From the NCBI RefSeq assembly GCF_003112435.1, contig NZ_BDOQ01000008.1, positions 43,758 through 107,757 on the forward strand: a stretch of DNA of 64,000 bases. The letters are read 5' to 3'. The notes beneath the pieces are model-generated. The model did not search any database, was not told the DNA's origin, and was given only the letters and a program-made list of their open reading frames with translations. The position numbers and the translations under genes were made by a program. This DNA is from Novimethylophilus kurashikiensis (GTDB lineage: Bacteria > Pseudomonadota > Gammaproteobacteria > Burkholderiales > Methylophilaceae). This document shows positions 55,934-63,524 of the stretch, in pieces (within the stretch, counting starts at the first letter, position 1; every line of letters begins with the position of its first letter).

Positions 55934-57640
55934 ATGGCAGAACTCAAAACTCAGCGCTTGCGGACGGGTGAAATTCTCGTCGAGCAAGGCGTTATTACTC
56001 AGGCGCAGCTGGATATCGCGTTGCAGGAGCAGCGAGCTCGTCAGGGCTCGATGGCCTCCCTGCCGATTGCTGAGATTCTGGTTCGCAATCGCTTCTGTAC
56101 CCGCGAACAGGCCGAAACGGCTGTGGCGCAGACGGTGGAAGGCGGCGTAAGCGGCCTTTTCAATACCCTGCTGCCGCAGTCCATCTGCAAGCGTTTTGGC
56201 GTGCTGCCCGAGCGTATGGAAGAAGGCTGCTTGATTGTAAAGGCCGCTTCCCCGCTGACCGAAGCTCAACGCGAAGTGCTCCGTCAGGCCTGCTTGTTGC
56301 CTGCGACCTCCTTGAAGGTGCGCGCGGTGTCCAAGGGTGTGCTGGAGAAGGAATCGGCCAAGCTCTTCGTGGATACGCTGGTGCTCGCCGACTGCCTGGA
56401 AAACCTGCGTCGTAACGAACCGACCGGCCAGCTAATTCAGGCGGCCATTAATGCGCTGATGAAAGAGGCGCTCGATGTGCGCGCGTCCGACATCCTGCTC
56501 GACTACAAGGGCGACCTGGATTCCTGGATTTCCTGGCGCGTGGACGGCGTCCTCTTGCGCAAGTACCTGGTTCCGCGTCGCGTGATGGGTCCGCTGGTGA
56601 TTCGTATCAAGACCGAAGCCGGCATGGACGCTTCCGAAACCCGTCGCGAACAGGACGGCCGTATTCACCACCAGTACGCTGGGCGCATCATGGATTTCCG
56701 TGTGTCTTCCCTGCCTATCCTGGGTGGCGAGGGCCTTTCCCTGCGCGTACTGGATGCGGAATCCCTGCCTGACCTGGGGCAGATGTTCCCGTATCAGCCG
56801 GACATGCTGACCGCCTTGCAAAGCTATCTGCGTATTCGTGAGAAGCGCGGCGGCTTGATTCTGCTGTCTGGCCAGACCGGTTCCGGTAAGACCACGACCT
56901 TGAATGGCATGGCGCGCCTCTTGCCGCGTGAGCGTATCAACCTGGTGACCATCGAGAACCCGGTGGAACTCGACTTGCCGTTTGGACGCCAGTTCCAGCC
57001 AAACGAAATGATTGGCCAGAACATGGCCCAAATCGAGCGTACCTTGCTGCGTCAGGACCCCGACGTCGTCGTCATTGGTGAAATCCGTGACGCGGACTCC
57101 GCCTGTACCGCACTCAAGATGATTGAGTCCGGCCACTTGGTGCTGACCACGGTACACGCTGAATCGCCGTGGCAGGCCTTGCTGCGCGTGGTGTCGATTG
57201 CAGCCGAACGTGAATCCCGCGAATGGGCAACCTTCGTGATTTCGCAATTCCTGAAGCTCTCCATTAACCAGTCGCTGTGGGCCAAGCCATGTGAAGTGTG
57301 CAGCGTGCCGGTGCCTGGCGGTGTTCGCCTCAATCCGGCTGGCTGCCCGCATTGCAGCAATGGCCGTCGCGGCCGTGTGCTGGTGCATGACACCGTGCTG
57401 ATGGGACCGCAGGCTGGTGAAATCGAGCGCCATGAGTTGCAGCTTGCCTTGCAAAGCGGTAGCGCCAAGATGTTGAGTGACGTTCAGCAGCAGCCCGGGG
57501 TGCGCCGAATCACCCGCGAAAGCGTGGTACGTCTCATGATTGCGAACAAGAAGCTCGCAATCGAGGATGCCAATGAATTCGATGAAGCCCATGCCGTAGA
57601 TGCGGCCAAGGCGGCAGAGCAGGAGGCCCTCAATGCGTGA
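55934..57640 (+). CDS. pilQ: PilQ/GspE-type assembly ATPase
   Basis: The 568-residue protein has an N-terminal MshEN-like region (LRTGEILVEQGVITQAQLDI). Then come Walker A LLSGQTGSGKTTTLNG, the Asp box around INLVTIENPVELDL, Walker B PDVVVIGEIRDADSA, His box ESGHLVLTTVHAESP, and a tetracysteine zinc element CEVCSVPVP...CPHC. It powers pilus extension at the inner membrane. Starts three bases after the previous gene and overlaps the next by eight bases. Confidence 0.95.
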   Translation: MAELKTQRLRTGEILVEQGVITQAQLDIALQEQRARQGSMASLPIAEILVRNRFCTREQAETAVAQTVEGGVSGLFNTLLPQSICKRFGVLPERMEEGCLIVKAASPLTEAQREVLRQACLLPATSLKVRAVSKGVLEKESAKLFVDTLVLADCLENLRRNEPTGQLIQAAINALMKEALDVRASDILLDYKGDLDSWISWRVDGVLLRKYLVPRRVMGPLVIRIKTEAGMDASETRREQDGRIHHQYAGRIMDFRVSSLPILGGEGLSLRVLDAESLPDLGQMFPYQPDMLTALQSYLRIREKRGGLILLSGQTGSGKTTTLNGMARLLPRERINLVTIENPVELDLPFGRQFQPNEMIGQNMAQIERTLLRQDPDVVVIGEIRDADSACTALKMIESGHLVLTTVHAESPWQALLRVVSIAAERESREWATFVISQFLKLSINQSLWAKPCEVCSVPVPGGVRLNPAGCPHCSNGRRGRVLVHDTVLMGPQAGEIERHELQLALQSGSAKMLSDVQQQPGVRRITRESVVRLMIANKKLAIEDANEFDEAHAVDAAKAAEQEALNA

Positions 57641-58889
57641 TGCAAACGCACAAGTCGTCTACCGTAACTATCGGGTGAAGTACCTCGCTGAAGAGCAGAT
57701 GACCCCGACGGCGACCCGCGACCCGGTCAATCCGGAATTGTGGGTGTGCGAAGACATCATCCCGGCGACGAGCCCGGATGGTGCCTTGCAGCAGGCAATT
57801 GCCCGCGGCGGTGTGCCTATTAGTGCCAAGCTGGTGCGCCAGGTGGCCGGGCAAATCCCGCAGGACTACAAAATCAAGTTCCTGATGTCCATCATGTTCT
57901 CGGTGCAATCCGGGGTATCGGTGGGTGCCGCAATGGAGCGTACCATCGAGTCCGAGCAATGGCCGCTCCGCGGTAAGCTCGACCCCGCGCTGCGTTTGTT
58001 GCGCGCTGGTGCTACGTTCTCGGAAGCCATTACCCTGCTGGGCATGTACGATGAGACGACGCTGGCCATCCTGTCCGCTGGTGAACATACCGGGACCATG
58101 CAGCAGGCGCTGGCAACGGCCTTGCAGCACTTGCAACGCAAGTCCACGGCTGACGGCCTCATGAAGGGCGCTGTGGGCGCCATCCTGCTGGATGTGTTCA
58201 TGGCGGCAACCTCCTGTCTCTCCAACGTCATCGGCATCATCCCGCAGGCGGTGAAGACCGGCGTCCAGACCAAGGACCCAGTGGTGCTCGCGCATTGGGA
58301 CCATGCTGTGAGGATTGGTTATGTGTCCAACTACCTCCTCCTGGGTGGTGCGACAATTGCGTTGCTCTTTGCGCTGGTGGCGTGGGCCAACTATGAGTAT
58401 GGCGGCCAGAGAGGGCGTGAGCGCGTCGAGGGCTTCTTGCGCAAGTTGCCTTTCCTCGGAACCGCGCTGGTGCACGACGGCATGTCGACCTCAACCTCGA
58501 TTGCCGGGCACCTTCTCAAAGGCGGGGTGCTATTTACCTCTGCGATGGAAATTACCGCGCGTACCGTGCGCTTGCCGTTGGTGCGTAACTACTGGAAAAA
58601 CGTGCTGAGCATGACGTTGGGCGGTGCCCCGACGTCGTCCGCCCTGGCGCGCGAACCCCTGACGTCCGCTGAACAGCGTGTGGTGGCCTCGCACACCAAC
58701 TCGACACAGCTCGCCGAAGCGTTCACCCAGATTGCCGAATATCGTCAGCAACAGGCGGCCAAGGATAACAAAAAGTTCATTTTTTCCGGCCTGATTATTT
58801 CTTTCCTATACTCGGCATTGGGTATTGCGTCAACGCTGTACGTTAACTATATCCAGATTACTAGCATCATGTCGGGCAGCAGTATCTAA
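57633..58889 (+). CDS. pilR: PilR/GspF-type inner-membrane platform protein
   Basis: The protein has 418 residues from ATG 57633 with AGGAGG upstream; an earlier ATG lacks a site. GspF repeats: FLMSIMFSVQSGVSVGAAME and LSMTLGGAPTSSALAREPLT, each followed by membrane helices (about 185-205, 235-255, and a C-terminal helix SGLIISFLYSALGIASTLYV). It forms the platform on which the ATPase turns pilin addition. Third machine part in the operon. Confidence 0.92.
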   Translation: MRDANAQVVYRNYRVKYLAEEQMTPTATRDPVNPELWVCEDIIPATSPDGALQQAIARGGVPISAKLVRQVAGQIPQDYKIKFLMSIMFSVQSGVSVGAAMERTIESEQWPLRGKLDPALRLLRAGATFSEAITLLGMYDETTLAILSAGEHTGTMQQALATALQHLQRKSTADGLMKGAVGAILLDVFMAATSCLSNVIGIIPQAVKTGVQTKDPVVLAHWDHAVRIGYVSNYLLLGGATIALLFALVAWANYEYGGQRGRERVEGFLRKLPFLGTALVHDGMSTSTSIAGHLLKGGVLFTSAMEITARTVRLPLVRNYWKNVLSMTLGGAPTSSALAREPLTSAEQRVVASHTNSTQLAEAFTQIAEYRQQQAAKDNKKFIFSGLIISFLYSALGIASTLYVNYIQITSIMSGSSI

Positions 58890-58932
58890 CACCCGGCGTG
58901 ATGCCTTTTTATGACCTGAAGGGTTTTGCTAG

Positions 58933-59928
58933 ATGCAACCATCTACCTATCTGAAAATGATTGCGGGCAGTCTGCCCGAGCATGGCCAGGGCGCCGTTGA
59001 CGACAGCCTGCGCCTCCTGGCACAAGAAGCGCTCGGTGTCCCGCAGATTCACTTCCTGCGCTCCCCGGTCGCTGTTGACGGTAAATATCACTACTTTGCC
59101 GTGCCATCTTCCGTTATTGCGTCCGAACCCTCGCCGGCGACCCCGCTGGCCATGGCCTTACCTGGCCATCCTCGCCATCAAGGCCCGGGTGCCTACGTGC
59201 TCGATGCCGGTATCTATAAGGTCGTCGCCCTGTTTGATGGGGAACAGCTCGATATCGTGGTGAACGAGTCTGAGCTCGTCGGCGACTTCCTGAACGAGCA
59301 GACGCTGCCGCTGGTCAAGGTGCCGCAGGATACCGAAGCCTGGCGCTTTCAGTCCACGTTTACCAAGCGTAACCAGCTGATTGCCGACCTGACCTCGCGC
59401 CTGTCCAAGTTCTCTCTGGCTGGACTGGTCTTTTCCGGTATTGCGGTAGGCGGTCTTTCCATGGTGGATGGCTGGCTGACGGCAAAGCTATCTGCGGACA
59501 ATGACGCTTCCGCTAAATCGATTGCTTCCGTCGTCAGTACCGTCAATGTGGCGTCCCCGCTGGCCAAGACCTTGGCTGAATATCAAGCTAAGACATCGGT
59601 TGCTGTGCGCGCTGGTGGCTGGGTGGATGCTTATGAGGTGAAGAACGGCAAGGAAAGCTTCCGTCTCTTTGTGCCGTCATGGATTACCCCGGACTACATC
59701 AGCTCGCTGGGTGCTGGCGTTGCTGCCGACCGTGACCCGGTGGACGAACAGCTGCTCATCCTGATGAAGGGCGAACCCGCAGGTGGCAAGACCATTACCT
59801 CGGCCGAAACGGTAGCCATCAAGGCAGAGAAGGCTGAGGAAGCGCAAGGCGCGCAACCCGGCCAACCAGGACAGCCTGGCCAAGCTGGCCCGGCCACCCC
59901 GCCCGTTCCCGCCCTGAAGGCACGATAA
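58933..59928 (+). CDS. Bitopic pilus-assembly protein (GspL/PilO-like layout)
   Basis: The 331-residue protein has a cytosolic domain of about 150 residues (GAYVLDAGIYKVVALFDGEQ), one membrane helix at about 162-180 (LAGLVFSGIAVGGLSMVDGW), a periplasmic domain, and a tail rich in Gly/Pro/Gln (QPGQPGQPGQAGP). Such a layout is that of inner-membrane assembly proteins of the PilO2/PilN kind. Its partner is probably the next gene, 10 bases on. Confidence 0.7.
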   Translation: MQPSTYLKMIAGSLPEHGQGAVDDSLRLLAQEALGVPQIHFLRSPVAVDGKYHYFAVPSSVIASEPSPATPLAMALPGHPRHQGPGAYVLDAGIYKVVALFDGEQLDIVVNESELVGDFLNEQTLPLVKVPQDTEAWRFQSTFTKRNQLIADLTSRLSKFSLAGLVFSGIAVGGLSMVDGWLTAKLSADNDASAKSIASVVSTVNVASPLAKTLAEYQAKTSVAVRAGGWVDAYEVKNGKESFRLFVPSWITPDYISSLGAGVAADRDPVDEQLLILMKGEPAGGKTITSAETVAIKAEKAEEAQGAQPGQPGQPGQAGPATPPVPALKAR

Positions 59929-59938
59929 GGAGATTTTC

Positions 59939-60439
59939 ATGAGCAATAAATTCGACCAGAAGAAGCTGGCTGCAACGTTCCGTCAGGCGGGCGAGACTCA
60001 ACGCAACATCCTTGGTGCCCTGCCGGGCGTCCCCTGGATGGTCGCTGTCCTCTTTACCCTGATGTTGGGTGTCTCCGGCCTGGCAGTGTCCAAGGCCCGC
60101 ACCGTGGTTGCTGACTTGCATGGGGTGGAATCCGCCAAGCAGGCAGTCGCCTACAAGCTTAACAAGACCCCGCTGACCGACGCCGAGTACCGCAATGTGT
60201 TGGACTGGTACCAGCGCCTACACCCTGAAGTCACCTTTGAAGTGGTGAAGGAAGGCGGCCTCCAGGTCAGCATCAAGGACGGCGCCAAGCATAGCGATTG
60301 GCTTTATGCTCTGTCCGCACTGCAATCCCGTGACTCCGACGTCCTCTGGGAAGCCCAGTCGTTCTGCGTGGGTCGCTGCCAGTCCGCATCTGCCGTCGCC
60401 ATCATCAAGGGCTATCGTCAGAAAATGGCGCAGGAATAA
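59939..60439 (+). CDS. Small bitopic pilus-assembly protein
   Basis: The 166-residue protein has one N-terminal membrane helix at about 33-52 (VAVLFTLMLGVSGLAVSKAR) and a periplasmic alpha/beta domain (FEVVKEGGLQVSIKDGAKHS) with a C-terminal FCVGRCQ cysteine pair. It looks like the GspM/PilO-type partner of the previous protein. AAGGAGATTTTC precedes ATG 59939. Confidence 0.65.
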   Translation: MSNKFDQKKLAATFRQAGETQRNILGALPGVPWMVAVLFTLMLGVSGLAVSKARTVVADLHGVESAKQAVAYKLNKTPLTDAEYRNVLDWYQRLHPEVTFEVVKEGGLQVSIKDGAKHSDWLYALSALQSRDSDVLWEAQSFCVGRCQSASAVAIIKGYRQKMAQE

Positions 60440-60446
60440 AAACTAG

Positions 60447-60475
60447 TAGCGGAAATTGCTATTTTACGTTATACT
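60447..60475 (+). promoter_or_regulatory. Internal pil promoter, TAGCGG-N17-TATACT
   Basis: TAGCGG (60447-60452), 17 bp with TTGCTATTTTACGT, TATACT (60470-60475). Separate transcript for the isomerase-like lipoprotein. Confidence 0.6.
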
Positions 60476-60513
60476 TGTTTCATTCCTAGCGAAATATTAC
60501 CCGGAGTTAAAGA

Positions 60514-61311
60514 ATGACCAAGATTTCTGGTCTGCCGATGGCAGTGCTGTCAATGGCCGTTCTCGCATCACTTTCGGCCTGCAAATTTGATTTATCCGTC
60601 GAATCCAAGGCTAAGGCCAGTGAGCTGAAGCCGGCGACGGTAGTGGCAACTGTGGATGGTGAAAAAATCACGGACGCCGACCTCCAGCCGCTGCTGCAAG
60701 CAGGGTTTGATAAGGCGAACGCCACGGACCGCGCCATCAACCGTTTGATTGCGGCCCATTTGGCCAAGAGCAAGTACAGCGATGATGTTGAGGCCGCGTA
60801 CAACGCGGCCAAGCTCGAGGTGGCGTCTTCCGTGTTCGCCAACAAGCGCATGGCGGAGTTGATGAAGGCGGTGACGGATGATGATATCCAGCAGCGCTAT
60901 AACAGCAGCATCCGCGATGCAGACTTCAATGGCTATCAGCTTTACTTTGCCATGTACGCAACTGAAGAAGACGCGCGTGCTGGTCGTGAAGCGGCGCAGG
61001 CGGGCAAGGCGGATGCCTTGAAGAATTACCAGCCAGTGCTCGCGGGGAAAAATGGTGAGGCCTCCTTTGTGGGCCGTTCGGACATTCCCTATAACCTGGG
61101 CGTGTTCGTGGCGAAGCTGAAGGAGGGCGAATTTACCGCCCCGGCGGTGGTTCGCAATGGTGTTATCGTGCTGCAAGCTCGAAAAATCATTGTTAACCGT
61201 AAGCCCGACTTGGCCGCCGTCAAGGAAGCATTCCGCCGCAGCATCGCGGATGAGCGTTTGGCCAAGGAAATGGCTGACGCACGTAAGGCCGCAAACGTAG
61301 TTTTGAAGTAA
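60514..61311 (+). CDS. PpiC/EpsD-like peptidyl-prolyl isomerase lipoprotein
   Basis: The 265-residue protein has lipobox LASLSAC (Cys about 24). SurA/PrsA-type organisation: an N-terminal helical chaperone part (ATVDGEKITDADLQPLLQAG and IAAHLAKSKYSDDVEAAYNA) and a PpiC core (NGEASFVGRSDIPYNLGVF, KLKEGEFTAPAVVRNGVIVL). It may fold secreted pilus or adhesin proteins in the periplasm. GGAGTTAAAGA precedes ATG 60514. It has its own promoter. Confidence 0.8.
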   Translation: MTKISGLPMAVLSMAVLASLSACKFDLSVESKAKASELKPATVVATVDGEKITDADLQPLLQAGFDKANATDRAINRLIAAHLAKSKYSDDVEAAYNAAKLEVASSVFANKRMAELMKAVTDDDIQQRYNSSIRDADFNGYQLYFAMYATEEDARAGREAAQAGKADALKNYQPVLAGKNGEASFVGRSDIPYNLGVFVAKLKEGEFTAPAVVRNGVIVLQARKIIVNRKPDLAAVKEAFRRSIADERLAKEMADARKAANVVLK

Positions 61312-61357
61312 AAACTGCTAATTTTTCAGTGGTTAACAAAATTTGTACGGTAATCCT

Positions 61358-61386
61358 TACGCAATTTGCGTATTTATTGCTATACA
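61358..61386 (+). promoter_or_regulatory. Pilin promoter, TACGCA-N17-TATACA
   Basis: TACGCA (61358-61363), 17 bp, TATACA (61381-61386), a weaker member of the pil promoter family. Confidence 0.45.
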
Positions 61387-61451
61387 CATGTAGCAGCACT
61401 TGCAAACCCTGTGGCAATGCCACTATTTTTTGATTTAACTTGGAGCATATA

Positions 61452-62105
61452 ATGCGCAAAAACGCAAAGAGCCGCCATCAGGCGGGTTTCATTCAAAACT
61501 TCATCATCCCTGGTATCATCCTGATTGGCGTCGTTATTGCTGGTATTGCAATGCTGTCTAGCGGCAGCGGCACCAATACCGATAACGAAAAGGCCTCCAT
61601 GATGGCCAACGCCGTCATCGCCCAAGGTCTGACCGTGACCAGCGCAGTGCAACGTGCTGAAGCTGACGGTGCTATCACCGGCGCTCAAAGCGCTGCTGGC
61701 CTGAGCAGCGTCCTGGTTGGCGCGAAGTACATCGCGTCTGGCTCCATGCCTTCGCTGCCGTCCGACCTGGGTGGCGGTAACGCTTGGGTGTTCGACAACA
61801 CCACCAAGGCTCAAGGCTCCACCGGTACCGACATCGGTTCTGCGCTGCCTGACAACATCATCACCATCCCGCTGGGCGCCCACACTGTTGGTTCCGCTCA
61901 AGAAGCTACCTGCTTGCGCATCAACGCTAAGCTGTACAGCACCAGCACCGTTTCCGGTACCGCTGCTTCCGTTGGTAGCCTGACCACGGGTGGTACTGTG
62001 AAGCCCCCGGTTTCCGCTGCTTCCACCGCTGCCGCTACCGGCACCGAAGGTTGCGTGGACGACGGCACCAACTACACCTTCTACAAGGTTGTGGATGTGA
62101 AGTAA
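61452..62105 (+). CDS. Prepilin-like protein 1, probable major pilin
   Basis: The protein has 217 residues from ATG 61452 (TGGAG seven bases upstream). A short basic leader ends HQAG; the likely peptidase cut is before FIQNFIIPGIILIGVVIAGI, a pilin-type helix with Pro at mature position 8. The fifth mature residue is Phe, not Glu. The remainder is Ala/Ser/Thr/Gly-rich with two cysteines near the end (EATCLRINAK, EGCVDDG) that may form a disulfide. Codon use is biased to common codons, as in highly expressed genes, and a strong terminator follows. Confidence 0.8.
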   Translation: MRKNAKSRHQAGFIQNFIIPGIILIGVVIAGIAMLSSGSGTNTDNEKASMMANAVIAQGLTVTSAVQRAEADGAITGAQSAAGLSSVLVGAKYIASGSMPSLPSDLGGGNAWVFDNTTKAQGSTGTDIGSALPDNIITIPLGAHTVGSAQEATCLRINAKLYSTSTVSGTAASVGSLTTGGTVKPPVSAASTAAATGTEGCVDDGTNYTFYKVVDVK

Positions 62106-62123
62106 TCGCCATCCGGCAAGAAA

Positions 62124-62147
62124 AGGGCGCCAATGGCGCCCTTTTTT
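62124..62147 (+). terminator. Terminator after pilin 1
   Basis: AAGGGCGCC/GGCGCCCTT hairpin followed by six T. It isolates the first pilin from the two that follow. Confidence 0.9.
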
Positions 62148-62170
62148 CATAACTGGAGCCAAGTCTCCCT

Positions 62171-62176
62171 ATACTG
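62171..62176 (+). promoter_or_regulatory. -10 element for prepilin 2
   Basis: TATACT 21 bases before the ATG of prepilin 2, directly after the terminator. No convincing -35. Confidence 0.45.
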
Positions 62177-62196
62177 ATTACTGAAAGAGGTACGGT

Positions 62197-62850
62197 ATGG
62201 TACATAATAAAAAACGGCAGGCCGGATTCATTACGCAGTTCATTGTTCCTGGCTTACTCTTGATTGGCGTTGTGCTGACCACCATGTTTCTGGTGGGTGG
62301 CCCTCAGTACCAGGATAATCAAACCAAGGCGGGAATGGACGCCAAAACAATTCTTGGCCAGGCGGTCACCATGAAAATGGCGGTTGACCGAGCGATGGCG
62401 GATGGATTGATTACCCCGAATTTTGTTGGTGAGGTCAATATGAATGCGACCTTGCTGACCTCGAAGATTTTACCCGGCAGTACCTTACCCTTGCCGCCCA
62501 CGACGGCGCAATTGTCGGTTTCTCCTTGGCAGGTATCCACAGGTGTTATTCGTGCCACGGATGCGCAAAGTCCCGCCGGTGATGTTGGGACGACTGCAGG
62601 GGATGATGTTCTATACCTGCAAAACCTGACTGCGGATATCTGTGGCCGGATTAACAACATGCTGTACGGCAGCCCGGCGTACATGTCGACTGGTTATGCC
62701 CCTGGCGGCAATTTTGTGGCTGGCTCGACGGTAAGTGCTCCTGCGGCAATTATCCCAGCTGCAGCGCAGGCGACGGCAAAAGAAGGTTGCGTGCCCAACG
62801 CTGGCAGCACGACCAGTTTCGTTTACTACAAAGTGATTGGAATTCACTGA
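62197..62850 (+). CDS. Prepilin-like protein 2
   Basis: The 217-residue protein has leader KKRQAG, then FITQFIVPGLLLIGVVLTTM, closely like prepilin 1, again with Phe at position 5 and Pro at 8. The C-terminal part keeps LTADICGRINNMLYG and KEGCVPN, matching the cysteine region of prepilin 1, so they are paralogs. Ends TGATG overlapping prepilin 3. Probably a minor or alternative pilin. Confidence 0.8.
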   Translation: MVHNKKRQAGFITQFIVPGLLLIGVVLTTMFLVGGPQYQDNQTKAGMDAKTILGQAVTMKMAVDRAMADGLITPNFVGEVNMNATLLTSKILPGSTLPLPPTTAQLSVSPWQVSTGVIRATDAQSPAGDVGTTAGDDVLYLQNLTADICGRINNMLYGSPAYMSTGYAPGGNFVAGSTVSAPAAIIPAAAQATAKEGCVPNAGSTTSFVYYKVIGIH

Positions 62851-63377
62851 TGATGAAAAAGCAACGCGGATTTCTGCACCATCTCATTCTGCCCACGCTC
62901 ATCCTGATTAGCGTGGTGGTTTCGAGTATGGGGCTTCTCTACACTCAAAACCAGCAGGGCATCACGATTGCCCGCTCGGTCGATACGACGCGCGAGCAAA
63001 TGACGCAAATCCGCAACGTGCTCAACTGGTGTCGTGTGATGTATCCGGCATCCAATAACGGCTCTGGCTTGGGTAAGAACCTGAACCTTCCCTCATCGCC
63101 AGGTAACAGCAGCTGGGTTCAGTTCCGAAATATCCAATGCCCGGGAGATACGTCCCAATCCCTGCTTATGGCCGCGCATGACATGCTTTCCGTGCCCGGC
63201 AGCTTTCTGAATGAATGGGAATACCGGAATACAGCGAGCGGCGTATTTATCCGGACCTCAGTGCAAACAGCAGGCGACCCGAATGGTCAGGCCGTACTGG
63301 CGCAGGTCGCGACTCGCTTGCCCGCCTCTCAGAAGAATCTGACCGGTGACACCTTGGAAATTACAATTTCCAACTAA
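62850..63377 (+). CDS. Prepilin-like protein 3 (minor pilin)
   Basis: The 175-residue protein starts MMKKQRGF, the shortest leader of the three. The helix FLHHLILPTLILISVVVSSM keeps Pro at position 8 and lacks Glu5. The globular part differs (LNWCRVMYPASNNGSGLG, RNIQCPGD). It may be a pseudopilin that starts assembly. ATG overlaps the stop of prepilin 2. Confidence 0.75.
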   Translation: MMKKQRGFLHHLILPTLILISVVVSSMGLLYTQNQQGITIARSVDTTREQMTQIRNVLNWCRVMYPASNNGSGLGKNLNLPSSPGNSSWVQFRNIQCPGDTSQSLLMAAHDMLSVPGSFLNEWEYRNTASGVFIRTSVQTAGDPNGQAVLAQVATRLPASQKNLTGDTLEITISN

Positions 63378-63398
63378 TTAAGCGAAATCTTATGTAGG

Positions 63399-63428
63399 AC
63401 AAAAAGCGGGCATATTTGTCCGCTTTTT
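63399..63428 (+). terminator. Terminator after prepilin 3
   Basis: AAAAGCGG/CCGCTTTT hairpin with T run. Confidence 0.8.
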
Positions 63429-63487
63429 TGCGTTTGTCATCATCCTGTAATATATGTGCATGGTTCTTGCTTAAGGCCTCTATACCC

Positions 63488-63520
63488 AATTCCTGAACTC
63501 AGACTTACATTTTAGGAATT
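63488..63520 (+). promoter_or_regulatory. Leader hairpin hiding the ribosome site of the PilV-like gene
   Basis: AATTCCTGAA (63488-63497) pairs with TTTAGGAATT (63511-63520), ten pairs with one G-U. AGGA, the ribosome site seven bases before ATG 63525, lies in the second arm. TATACC at 63481 is the likely -10. Confidence 0.55.
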
Positions 63521-63524
63521 GGCG

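Noticed and set aside
63491..63501. Link between the PilV leader (CCTGAACTCAG) and the CTCAGCGG hairpins at 39.8 kb
   Set aside because: Shared 11 bases but a different loop and stem; probably chance.
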